Shown: piece by piece, positions 1 to 7,169 of the stretch
Layout of the letters: every line of letters begins with the position of its first letter
How positions within the stretch are numbered: position 1 is the stretch's first letter
NCBI GenBank assembly: GCA_910578085.1
Contig: CAJTPM010000042.1
Location: 1 to 27,015, forward strand
Length of the DNA stretch: 27,015 nt
DNA from: an uncultured Lachnospiraceae bacterium
GTDB taxonomy: Bacteria > Bacillota > Clostridia > Lachnospirales > Lachnospiraceae
Reading direction: 5' to 3'
Position numbers and translations under genes: made by a program
Notes under the pieces: generated by a model
What the model saw: only the letters and a program-made list of their open reading frames with translations
The model's database searches: none
What the model was told of the DNA's origin: nothing

Positions 1-95
1 TTTATCATGATATCTTGTGACATTTTCGAAATTAGGGGGTTTGTCAACAGCTCGACTGTGACCAGAAGTCCCGGGCGGTTTTTGGGGAAACCCAA

Positions 96-147
96 CAAGC
101 ATTTTTGCGAAGCAAAAATTGCAAGTGTTATACACTTGCCCTGCTTG
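96..147. repeat. Three-way-junction inverted repeat (two hairpins inside an outer stem)
   Basis: Bases 101-119 form a perfect 8-bp stem (ATTTTTGC / GCAAAAAT) with a GAA loop. Bases 121-139 form a second perfect 8-bp stem (GCAAGTGT / ACACTTGC) with a TAT loop. An outer stem CAAGC (96-100) / GCTTG (143-147) encloses both, so the whole folds as a Y. It lies just past the 3' end of the HxlR gene (minus strand) and might act as its terminator, although there is no clean T-run. The rest of 1-95 shows no gene. Confidence 0.5.
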
Positions 148-154
148 CCGCTAA

Positions 155-496
155 TTATGCAGTCGGAAGTCTGTTTTTTTCGCCCCATTCGCACATTCCA
201 TCCAAAATGGGCATAAGGGATTTTCCTCGTTCCGTTAAGCTGTACTCAACTTTGGGTGGGATTTGCGGGTATTCCTCCCTATGTACCAATTGGTCGTTTT
301 CTAACTCTTTCAGTGTGGAACTCAGCGTCTTATAGGAAATTTCCCCAATATATTTTTTCATTTCGTTAAAACGCACGATCTTAAATTCCATTAAGGTATA
401 AAGGATTGTCATTTTGTATTTGCCATTGATTAAAGACAGGGTATAGCTGAAACCTGTATCGTTAAGACACTCTTTTGAAATGCAGCGTTCGCCCAT
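155..496 (-). CDS. HxlR-family winged-helix transcriptional regulator
   Basis: This 113-residue protein has the usual length and layout of the HxlR family, small winged-helix DNA-binding dimers that often sense electrophiles or redox stress and control a neighbouring reductase. The family signature near the N-terminus is visible as TLSLINGKYKMTILYTL (residues 19-35), followed by the recognition-helix region around ISYKTLSSTLKELE and a wing ending in VEYSLTERG. Cysteines C5 and C10 lie just before the signature; in several relatives an N-terminal cysteine is the redox sensor, so these are candidates. The start is the ATG at 496, preceded by GAGGAAAG. The gene diverges from the FMN oxidoreductase at 622, and a palindrome between them is the likely operator. 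The inducing signal is unknown. Confidence 0.88.
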   Translation of the reverse strand: MGERCISKECLNDTGFSYTLSLINGKYKMTILYTLMEFKIVRFNEMKKYIGEISYKTLSSTLKELENDQLVHREEYPQIPPKVEYSLTERGKSLMPILDGMCEWGEKNRLPTA

Positions 497-515
497 AGTA
501 CACTTTCCTCAAGGT

Positions 516-568
516 AAGTATCGCACTTATATGTGCGTACTTGATTTTAGTTTAATTCTTGCTACAAT
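516..568 (+). promoter_or_regulatory. Palindromic operator and promoter between hxlR and the oxidoreductase
   Basis: Bases 516-542 form an inverted repeat: AAGTA-T-CGCAC, then TTATAT, then GTGCG-TACTT, with one unpaired T on the left arm. It overlaps a probable -35 box TTGATT (541-546), which is followed after 16 bases by TACAAT (563-568). Such placement fits repression of the oxidoreductase by the divergent HxlR protein, and probably autoregulation. The palindrome and boxes are seen directly; the binding partner is inferred from position. Confidence 0.55.
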
Positions 569-621
569 AATACTATCAGATGTGGGTAAGGTCAAGCCCA
601 CAAAATCAGGAGGTATTTTGC

Positions 622-1167
622 ATGAGCAAAAAAATTGTTGTTATTACTGGCAGTCCTCGAAAGAAGGGCAACAGCTTTGCCATGACGGAGGCTTTCATCC
701 AGGCGGCGGAGGCGAAAGGCCATACTGTTACCCGCTTTGATGCCGCGCTGAAAAATGTGGGCGGCTGTCGGGCTTGTGAAACCTGCTTTAAAACTGGAAA
801 AGCCTGCTCCTTTGACGACGACTTCAACACGGTTGCCCCCGCTATCCTGGAGGCCGACGCAGTAGTTTTCTCCATGCCCGTCTACTGGTATTCCATCCCC
901 GCACAGATTAAGGGCGTCATTGACCGCCTGTTCTCTTTTGTGGTGGGCGGCAAAGATATTGCGGGCAGAGAGTGTGCTGTGATTGCCTGCTGTGAAGAAG
1001 ATGATATGTCCGTCTTTGACGGTGTGCGCGTCCCCATAGAACGCTCTGCCGCACTGATGAAGTGGAAGATGGTGGGCGAGGTTCTGGTTCCGGGTGTGCT
1101 GAATGTCGGTGATATTGCTAAGACAGACGGCTGTAAACAGGCGGCGGCTCTGGCAGAGAAGTTTTAA
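622..1167 (+). CDS. NAD(P)H-dependent FMN oxidoreductase, flavodoxin-like fold
   Basis: This 181-residue protein belongs to the NADPH-dependent FMN reductase / iron-sulfur flavoprotein-like family. It opens with a beta strand and the FMN-phosphate loop GSPRKKGNS (residues 10-18). A cysteine cluster CRACETC (49-55) follows, then the FMN-contacting segment MPVYWYSIPAQIKGVIDR (85-102). The cysteine cluster resembles the C-x2-C-x2-C motif of ISF-type proteins, but whether it binds a cluster is not known. The start at 622 is chosen because an AGGAGG lies 9 bases upstream; an in-frame ATG at 580 has no such site and would sit near the promoter. It is probably controlled by the divergent HxlR regulator, as is typical for quinone or nitro-reductases. 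The physiological substrate cannot be told from sequence. Confidence 0.85.
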   Translation: MSKKIVVITGSPRKKGNSFAMTEAFIQAAEAKGHTVTRFDAALKNVGGCRACETCFKTGKACSFDDDFNTVAPAILEADAVVFSMPVYWYSIPAQIKGVIDRLFSFVVGGKDIAGRECAVIACCEEDDMSVFDGVRVPIERSAALMKWKMVGEVLVPGVLNVGDIAKTDGCKQAAALAEKF

Positions 1168-1181
1168 GGAGGAAAAACACC

Positions 1182-1547
1182 ATGCCCAAGAAAATCGTCA
1201 TTCTCAATGGCAGTCCCCGCAGAAAAGGAAACACCTCCGCGCTGGTCAAAGCGTTTACCGACGGCGCGGAGAGTGTCGGTCATACTGTAACAGAATTTTT
1301 CCTGGACGCTATGAATATTCACGGCTGCAAAGGTTGCTTTGGTGGACATAGCAGGGCTTCTGCACTGCTGATGGCTGCAGAGGGCTGCGGCTTTGATGAT
1401 GTTCTTCTTTACTATAATCACTTGATGGAGCATTTGAAGTGGGATAATCTCGGCCATGTTCTTGCCGGAGGAAATGGAGATATAGGAGATATTGAGGGAA
1501 AACCCGAAGTATCTGCCGCTTATGAACTTGGAAAATCTATTACATGA
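1182..1547 (+). pseudogene. FMN oxidoreductase paralogue with an in-frame internal deletion
   Basis: The open frame of 121 residues begins like a second flavodoxin-fold reductase: GSPRRKGNTSALVKAF (10-25) is the FMN-phosphate loop, and HGCKGC (47-52) matches the cysteine motif of the upstream paralogue. It then jumps at about residue 55 to a segment that corresponds to the C-terminal third (ALLMAAEGCGFDD and LGHVLAGGNGDIGDIEGKPE). Against the 181-residue neighbour, about 60 residues are missing, including the whole YW-containing FMN loop. The deletion kept the frame, so a stable short protein could be made, but it should not bind FMN normally. It has its own AAGGAGG site and follows the intact copy by 14 bases, suggesting a former two-gene operon. 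Confidence 0.75.
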
Positions 1548-1734
1548 CAAAAGAAGTGAATGGAGATATTGCCCTATTTGCGGTAGTAGAACACGTAATA
1601 AAATAAGAAAAGACACTGTTTTGAAAAACTATCCCCTTTACTGCCCAAAATGCAAATAAGACACTTTAGTTAGTGCAAAAAATCTACAAATAACCGTTAT
1701 CAGAGAGCCAGACGCACAGATGCAGGGCCGATAA
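1522..1734 (+). pseudogene. Cysteine-rich KTR protein gene broken by a nonsense codon
   Basis: In a frame different from the preceding gene and overlapping its last 26 bases, the sequence reads MNLENLLHDKRSEWRYCPIC, then GSRTRNKIRKDTV and NYPLYCPKCK, followed by a TAA at 1657-1659. Reading on in the same frame gives DTLVSAKNLQITVIREPDAQ and then a stop at 1732-1734. This is the pattern of the small cysteine-rich KTR proteins: two CPxC zinc-ribbon-like knuckles and a conserved ITVIKEPDAKTQ-type tail. The family normally has Gln or Arg at the stop position, so a single CAA to TAA change would explain it. These proteins have no known function but are frequent cargo of Tn916-like and related conjugative elements, which is why the remnant matters. 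Confidence 0.7.
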
Positions 1735-2109
1735 CACGCAGATTATGTGACAGGCGCTTCTGTTATAGAGAGAATCAAACTGGCTATGAGCATCGTGGGA
1801 GGTGTTGGAACGAAAGAAGAGAGGCTGAAGAAATTAGCCCATATTTCAGAAGCTGTTCCCTGTGCTTTCGGAATTGTTGCTTTAAATAAAAATGATGCGA
1901 TGCAGGCAGTTTTTGATGCCGTAAATATTGGATATGGTACAGATACCATCGCGGCTATTGTCGGTACAATGGCAGGGGCTTTTGCGGATATGCAGGAAGA
2001 GCGGTTTGCTAAATTGTATCGTGCAGTGCAGAAGGCAAATAATATTGATATAATAAAACTAAAGAAAGAATCATTCACAACAGATAATGTTTTCCATCTG
2101 CCGGACTGA
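1735..2109 (+). pseudogene. C-terminal fragment of an ADP-ribosylglycohydrolase-family protein
   Basis: About 120 codons follow directly in the same frame after the KTR stop. A GTG at 1747 could start translation but no good ribosome site precedes it. The protein ends with IGYGTDTIAAIVGTMAGAFA, the hallmark C-terminal motif of the ADP-ribosylglycohydrolase (DraG/ARH) family, in which a GxDTDTIA segment binds magnesium. Here the first Asp of the DTDT pair reads Gly. Full-length members have roughly 300 residues, so two thirds are missing, including the N-terminal metal ligands. It is almost certainly inactive. Its abrupt join to the KTR remnant suggests a recombination junction near 1735. Confidence 0.65.
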
Positions 2110-2124
2110 AGGGTTCCGGCAGAT
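2096..2124. terminator. 10-bp hairpin between convergent genes
   Basis: ATCTGCCGGA (2096-2105) pairs perfectly with TCCGGCAGAT (2115-2124) around a 9-base loop. It overlaps the end of the glycohydrolase remnant and faces the end of the minus-strand gene at 2133. There is no T-run on either side, so it is either a weak bidirectional terminator or an RNA-stabilising stem. Confidence 0.45.
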
Positions 2125-2132
2125 GGTGGCAT

Positions 2133-2417
2133 TTATTCCATCCGGTTCGCACGCCCGGAAAAACTACCGTCGTTTTCCAGACTTTCTTTAAACTGCTTTT
2201 CTCTTTCCACGGCGTCTTCGCTGGCCAGATCCATATATTTGATGAAAATATCTTCTACGGACATCTGCTTTTCCATGGCCAGTTCCTGCATTACAGGGCG
2301 AAGTTTCTGGAGCTGGAAGGAGATGGGCGTCTTCTGGGGATCGGTATCAAAATCCTTTAACGCTTCATCCGCGTATTTCCTGATTCTGTCAAACATTTCC
2401 CGTTCTTCGGTGGTCAT
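2133..2417 (-). CDS. Conserved small protein of unknown function (94 aa)
   Basis: I do not recognise the family. The protein is highly charged and predicted helical, running from MTTEEREMFDRIRKYADEAL to a polar C-terminus ending RANRME, with no membrane segment or cysteine. The start at 2417 is chosen because CAGGAG lies 8 bases upstream on the minus strand. A longer in-frame reading extends to 2966, but it overlaps the DUF1015 gene on the other strand, has no ribosome site and reads as low-complexity shadow sequence. An in-frame ATG 18 bases upstream of the chosen start also lacks a ribosome site. The gene is convergent with the remnants to its left and divergent from the DUF1015 gene. Confidence 0.65.
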   Translation of the reverse strand: MTTEEREMFDRIRKYADEALKDFDTDPQKTPISFQLQKLRPVMQELAMEKQMSVEDIFIKYMDLASEDAVEREKQFKESLENDGSFSGRANRME

Positions 2418-2483
2418 ATTAAAATCTCCTGTCATATTTGTTTTTTTCTCACAGTTCAACTCTTTCATTATTTTATCACTGAA

Positions 2484-2512
2484 AACTTGTGTTGTATAGT
2501 TTATTTTGGTAA
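2484..2512 (+). promoter_or_regulatory. Candidate promoter for the DUF1015 gene
   Basis: TTGTGT and TAAACT, separated by 17 bases, lie about 45 bases upstream of the DUF1015 start in an AT-rich 140-base gap between divergent genes. The match to sigma-A consensus is moderate. No other gene is visible in the gap. Confidence 0.35.
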
Positions 2513-2558
2513 ACTGAAAGAAAAGATGTGTAACAAGAGAGAGGAATGAGAAGGCAGT

Positions 2559-3839
2559 ATGGCAGATATCAGGATGTTTCGGGCGATTCGTCCCGTGCCG
2601 GAGAAGGCGGCGAGGATCGCAGCGCTTCCCTATGACGTTTACAACAGAAAAGAGGCGGCGGAGATCGTAAAGAAAAACCAGGATTCTTTTCTGGCGATAG
2701 ACAGGGCGGAGACTTCCTTCGACGAGAGTGTGGATACTTATGATGATCGGGTATACATACGGGCGAAGGAATTGCTTGATGAGCGAATTGCGGCGGGGGA
2801 TTTTGTGACGGAAGACAGGCCCATGTACTATATTTACGCGCTGACCATGGCGGGGCGCATTCAGCATGGCTATGTGGCCTGCGCTTCCATCGACGACTAT
2901 GCGAATCAGGTGATCAAAAAGCATGAGAATACAAGGGAGGACAAGGAAAAAGACCGGATCCGTCATGTGGATACCTGCGACGCTCAGACCGGGCCGATCT
3001 TTTTAGCATACAGACAGACGGAGGTTCTTCGGCGGATCATGCAGAATAGGACGGAGGAGAAGCCGCTCTATGACTGGGTATCTGAGGATGGTATAAGACA
3101 TCAGGTATGGCAGGTGGCGGATGCGGAGAGTCAGACCGGGATCCGGGAGGCATTTGAACAGATAGACGCGATTTACATTGCTGATGGGCATCACCGCTGT
3201 GCGTCGGCCGTGAAAGTGGGATTAAAGCGCCGTGCGGAACATCCGGACTACACTGGGGAGGAGGAGTTCAACTATTTCCTGTCTGTTCTTTTTCCGGAGG
3301 AAGAGCTTTGTATTCTGGATTACAGCAGGGTATTAAAAGATTTAAATGGAATGACGGCTGAGGAACTGCTCAATAGCCTGGAAATGGATTTTGAAGTAGA
3401 AATATTGACAGGGGAGTCAGAAACAAAGACGGAGAAATACAGGATAAATACAGCGGCCGACATCCGCCGACCTGCAATGAAAGGAGAATTTTCCTTATAT
3501 CTGGACGAAAACTGGTACAGATTAAAGGCAAAACCTCATTGTTTTTCGCGGGATCCGGTGGAAAATCTGGATGTCTCCATTTTACAGAAAAAGGTGTTCG
3601 CGCCGTTTTTTGCTATCGAAGATCCCAAGACAGATAAGCGGATCGATTTTGTGGGGGGAATCAGGGGGCTTGACGAGTTAGAAAGAAGATGCAGAGAGGA
3701 CTGTAAGGCCGCCTTTGCGTTATATCCGACGGATATCAGGGAACTCTTTGCGGTGGCGGATGCGGGACGTCTTATGCCGCCGAAATCCACCTGGTTTGAG
3801 CCGAAACTGCGCAGCGGATTGTTTATTCATAGACTGTAG
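2559..3839 (+). CDS. DUF1015 family protein
   Basis: This 426-residue protein matches the DUF1015 family (COG4198) in length and motifs. The N-terminus has IRPVPEKAARIAALPYDVYN (residues 9-28), with the family's PYDV signature, and QDSFLAIDRAE. The central motif ADGHHRCASAVK (about 209-220) corresponds to the usual DGHHRY(A/T)A block. The enzymatic role of the family is unknown; in Clostridia members often lie near serine or phosphoglycerate metabolism genes, but here the neighbour is a GlgB homologue. There is no signal peptide or membrane segment, so it is cytoplasmic. The start is supported by GAAGG five bases before the ATG. The 150 bases after it hold no gene. Confidence 0.88.
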   Translation: MADIRMFRAIRPVPEKAARIAALPYDVYNRKEAAEIVKKNQDSFLAIDRAETSFDESVDTYDDRVYIRAKELLDERIAAGDFVTEDRPMYYIYALTMAGRIQHGYVACASIDDYANQVIKKHENTREDKEKDRIRHVDTCDAQTGPIFLAYRQTEVLRRIMQNRTEEKPLYDWVSEDGIRHQVWQVADAESQTGIREAFEQIDAIYIADGHHRCASAVKVGLKRRAEHPDYTGEEEFNYFLSVLFPEEELCILDYSRVLKDLNGMTAEELLNSLEMDFEVEILTGESETKTEKYRINTAADIRRPAMKGEFSLYLDENWYRLKAKPHCFSRDPVENLDVSILQKKVFAPFFAIEDPKTDKRIDFVGGIRGLDELERRCREDCKAAFALYPTDIRELFAVADAGRLMPPKSTWFEPKLRSGLFIHRL

Positions 3840-4007
3840 TAAAATCAGGCAGAGAGGCATTATAGAGGATAAGGGAAGGCGATCATAATCTGTGAAAGCA
3901 TGAGATTTGCACAAGAAATCATGAAGCATATAGTATTTGGCAGATATATTACAGAAAAATCAGAGCCGAAATGAAAGGCACAAAGTATGACAGAAGGGGG
4001 AAGGGGT

Positions 4008-6224
4008 ATGCAGGACAAATTGTACAAATTGATGAATTGGGGTTTTATCGAAGGGATTGTTTATTCGGAGGAGGATAATCCCCACAGAATTCTGGGAGTG
4101 CACCGGGTAGGGGCGAATCTGGTATTTCAGACGTTTCAGCCGGGGGCTGTTTCGGTGAATATTCTGCTGCGGGAGGAAAAAAAGATCCTGCCTATGGAAC
4201 TGGTGGACGAGGCCGGGTATTTTGCGGCGATGATGTTTTACCGCAAGATCGGTGCCTACCAGTATGAAGTCTGCTATGAGGACGGCAGAAAGGAGATAAA
4301 GGAGGATGCTTATCGGTTTCTGCCGCGGATAAATGCTCAGGATATGGACAAGTTTGAGGCCGGGATCCATTACAGCCTCTATGAAAAACTGGGAGCCCAT
4401 CTGACGAAGATTGACGGCGTGAAGGGCTGCGAGTTTGCACTTTGGGCGCCGAATGCTCTGCGGGTTTCCGTGGTGGGAGATTTTAACGGCTGGGACGGCA
4501 GAGTGCATCAGATGCGCAGGCTCTGGGACAGCGGTGTCTTCGAGATTTTTGTGCCGGCGGCAAAAGAGGGGGACTGTTATAAATTTGAACTGAAGGTAAA
4601 GGGTGGACTGACCTATTTGAAAGCGGATCCCTTTGCTTTTGGGGCCGAAGGCGGAGGAGACGCGGCATCTGTGATACGGGATATCAGACAGTTTGTCTGG
4701 CAGGATGGAGACTGGCTGAAGGGGAGGAGAGAAAGACAGGCGGAAAACATGCCGCTTAATATTTACGAACTGTATCCCGGCAGTTTCGGCATGCCGGAAA
4801 AAGGGGAGGAAGAATGCAAACTTCCACCCACTTACAGAGAACTGGCGGATACGCTTGTTCCTTATGTGAAGGAGATGGGTTATACCCATGTGGAGCTGAT
4901 GCCGGTGATGGAACACACAGAGGAGGATCCCTGGGGGTATGAGACAACCGCATATTATGCTCCTGCTTCCTGTTATGGTGAGCCTGCAGATTTTCAGTAT
5001 CTGGTGGATCAGTGCCATCAGGCAGGTATCGGCGTGATTTTAGACTGGGCGCCGGGGTGGTTCCCGGTAAACAGAGAAGGTCTTTCCGACTTTGACGGAA
5101 CCTGCCTTTACGGACATTTGAATGAGAAAAAGAAGTACCATGCGTTTCGCAATGTGAAGCTGTACAATTACGGGCGGAACGAGGTGAAGAATTTCCTGAT
5201 TGCAAACGCCATGTTCTGGGTGGAGAAATATCATGCGGACGGCATCCGCATGGTTTCGGTGGACAGCATGCTCTATCTGGACTACGGGAAAGCTGACGGA
5301 CAGTGGATCCCCAATATGTACGGCGGCAATGAAAATCTGGATGCGGTGGAGTTTATCAAACATCTGAATTCCATGATGAAAAAGAGGAATCCCGGCGTGT
5401 TGATGATTGCGGAGGAATCCTCAGTCTGGGCGGGAGTGACCGGGGATCTGAAAAAGGACGGCCTGGGCTTTGATTACAAGTGGAATGCAGACTGGACCAG
5501 GGATTTTCTGGAGTATATGAAATATGATCCCTATTTCCGCGCTTACCATCAGGAGGAGCTGACGCTCAGCATGGTCTATGCATACAGTGAAAAATATATT
5601 CTGCCCTTCGGCCACGATACCGTTTCCGGGGAAGGTACTTTGTATCGGAGGATGCCCGGAAAGGCGGAAGATAAAACAGCCGGTCTGCGGCTGACCTATG
5701 CTTATCAAATGGCGCATCCGGGAAAAAAACTGCTGTTTATGGGACAGGAGCTTGGAGAAAAAGAAGGCTGGCGGACTGACAGAGCAGTTTCCTGGGCATT
5801 ACTGCAGGAAGAGGGGCATGAGGGACTCCAGAATATGGTGAAGGAGTTAAATCGTTTTTACCTGGCTCATCCGGCGCTCTATCAGGAAGATCATAAGGCT
5901 TCCGGCTTCCGGTGGGTGGACTGTATCGATCAGGAAAACTGCAAGCTCACCTTCGTCAGAAAGGCAGGAAAGCCGAAAACAGGGGTGGAAGAGCTGTTTG
6001 TGGTCTGCAATTTTGCGGGCGTGGACAGAGAAGCGCTGATCGGCGTACCCCATGCGGGAAAATATAAGGAGATCTTTAATACGGATGATGTGCGCTACGG
6101 CGGGGAAGGCTATATCAATCCGCGCATGAAGCGGGCAGCGGAGAAGAAGGCGGACGGCTGCGAATACTCCATCAAGGTAAAGATGGCGGCGCTCAGTGTG
6201 AGTATCTGGCAGGTGACGGAGTAA
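4008..6224 (+). CDS. glgB: GlgB-type 1,4-alpha-glucan branching enzyme homologue, probably catalytically inactive
   Basis: The protein is 738 residues with full GlgB architecture. An N-terminal beta domain holds EEDNPHRILGVH. A CBM48 glycogen-binding module follows (about residues 140-215, FALWAPNALRVSVVGDFNGW). Then comes the GH13 barrel (about 245-625) and a C-terminal beta domain. Compared with E. coli GlgB from memory, the acid/base Glu (AEES, 469-470), the region II Arg and the HD pair of region IV (H536, D537) are kept. The nucleophile Asp of region II (RVDAV in E. coli) is Val416 in RMVSV, and the region I His (DWVPGHFP) is Trp351 in DWAPGWFP. No frameshift explains this. Family knowledge says the Asp is indispensable, so a glycogen-binding or regulatory role is inferred. 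The start at 4008 follows a GGGGGAAGGGG tract; an in-frame ATG at 3987 is possible. Confidence 0.85.
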   Translation: MQDKLYKLMNWGFIEGIVYSEEDNPHRILGVHRVGANLVFQTFQPGAVSVNILLREEKKILPMELVDEAGYFAAMMFYRKIGAYQYEVCYEDGRKEIKEDAYRFLPRINAQDMDKFEAGIHYSLYEKLGAHLTKIDGVKGCEFALWAPNALRVSVVGDFNGWDGRVHQMRRLWDSGVFEIFVPAAKEGDCYKFELKVKGGLTYLKADPFAFGAEGGGDAASVIRDIRQFVWQDGDWLKGRRERQAENMPLNIYELYPGSFGMPEKGEEECKLPPTYRELADTLVPYVKEMGYTHVELMPVMEHTEEDPWGYETTAYYAPASCYGEPADFQYLVDQCHQAGIGVILDWAPGWFPVNREGLSDFDGTCLYGHLNEKKKYHAFRNVKLYNYGRNEVKNFLIANAMFWVEKYHADGIRMVSVDSMLYLDYGKADGQWIPNMYGGNENLDAVEFIKHLNSMMKKRNPGVLMIAEESSVWAGVTGDLKKDGLGFDYKWNADWTRDFLEYMKYDPYFRAYHQEELTLSMVYAYSEKYILPFGHDTVSGEGTLYRRMPGKAEDKTAGLRLTYAYQMAHPGKKLLFMGQELGEKEGWRTDRAVSWALLQEEGHEGLQNMVKELNRFYLAHPALYQEDHKASGFRWVDCIDQENCKLTFVRKAGKPKTGVEELFVVCNFAGVDREALIGVPHAGKYKEIFNTDDVRYGGEGYINPRMKRAAEKKADGCEYSIKVKMAALSVSIWQVTE

Positions 6225-6256
6225 GCGCCACAAAGTATCAGAAAAAAGAAAAGGGA

Positions 6257-7141
6257 ATGACAACATTGGAGAATAACGAGTTTATGGAAGGGATGGCGGA
6301 AATAACAGAGGGAAATTTAAAGCCGGGCGTGATCGAGGCTTTCCTTGCGGAACTGCCTACCAAAGCGCTGCATCTCGGCATAAAAGTATTGCTCTGCGCG
6401 CTGTTATTTTTAGTGGGCGTGAAACTGATCAACCTGTTTCGAAAGATGTTACAGAGATCCATGCAGAAGGCCGGGGCGGAGGAAGGCGTACGCTCCTTTG
6501 TGGATTCCTTTGTGAAAGCGGCGCTCTATGTGCTGTTGGTGTTTATGATGCTGTCCTGGTTCGGCGTGGATACGGCCAGTATCGTGGCCCTTGTGGGAAG
6601 CGCCGGGGTGGCCATAGGTCTGGCTGTACAGGGAAGCCTCTCCAACCTGGCGGGCGGGGTGTTAATTATGCTGTTGAAGCCCTTTAAGGTGGGAGATTTC
6701 ATCAAAGAAGATACCCACGGCAATATGGGCACGGTGACGGAGATCCAGATCTTTTACACAAAACTCAGTACCATCGATAATCAGGTGGTGATCCTGCCGA
6801 ACGGCAGCCTTGCCAATACGAGCCTGACAAACGCTTCGGGCAATAAAGAGCGGCGTATGGATGTGCAGGTAGGGATCTCCTACACTGCGGATCTGAAAAG
6901 GGCGAAGGAAGTGCTGCTTTCGCTGTTAAAAAATAATGAGAAGGTGCTGAAAGACAGAGAGGTCCGGGTTTTTGTGGAGGAACTGGCAGACAGTGCAGTG
7001 ATTTTGAATATGCGCTGCTATTTCGCCCAGGAGGACTTCTGGGAGGAGAAGTGGCGCATGACGGAGGAGGCGAAACTGGCGCTTGACGCGGCGGGGATCG
7101 AGATCGCCTATCCGCAGGTGGATGTGCATATGCGGCAGTGA
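6257..7141 (+). CDS. mscS: Mechanosensitive channel, MscS family
   Basis: A small-conductance mechanosensitive channel subunit of 294 residues, the usual MscS size. Three membrane segments are seen at about residues 38-60, 84-105 and 107-130. The third carries the Gly/Ala-rich pore helix GSAGVAIGLAVQGSLSNLAG followed by KPFKVGDFI, a family signature. The soluble beta domain holds VVILPNGSLANTSLTNAS, and the alpha/beta C-terminus ends DVHMRQ. It should form a heptamer that releases solutes on hypo-osmotic shock. The gene follows glgB by 32 bases and is probably co-transcribed. The ATG at 6257 sits almost on top of the AAGGGA site; a TTG at 6266 (fourth codon) has better spacing and could be the true start. 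Confidence 0.9.
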   Translation: MTTLENNEFMEGMAEITEGNLKPGVIEAFLAELPTKALHLGIKVLLCALLFLVGVKLINLFRKMLQRSMQKAGAEEGVRSFVDSFVKAALYVLLVFMMLSWFGVDTASIVALVGSAGVAIGLAVQGSLSNLAGGVLIMLLKPFKVGDFIKEDTHGNMGTVTEIQIFYTKLSTIDNQVVILPNGSLANTSLTNASGNKERRMDVQVGISYTADLKRAKEVLLSLLKNNEKVLKDREVRVFVEELADSAVILNMRCYFAQEDFWEEKWRMTEEAKLALDAAGIEIAYPQVDVHMRQ

Positions 7142-7169
7142 GGATTCTCCCGGAAGGAGGCAGTAAGAT

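Noticed and set aside
2418..2966. Long minus-strand extension of the gene ending at 2133
   Set aside because: It overlaps the start of the DUF1015 gene on the other strand, lacks a ribosome site, and the well-placed start is at 2417.
3960..5018. 352-codon minus-strand open frame
   Set aside because: It is antisense to the GlgB homologue, has no ribosome site and has a composition (His, Pro, Arg, Leu rich) typical of shadow frames.
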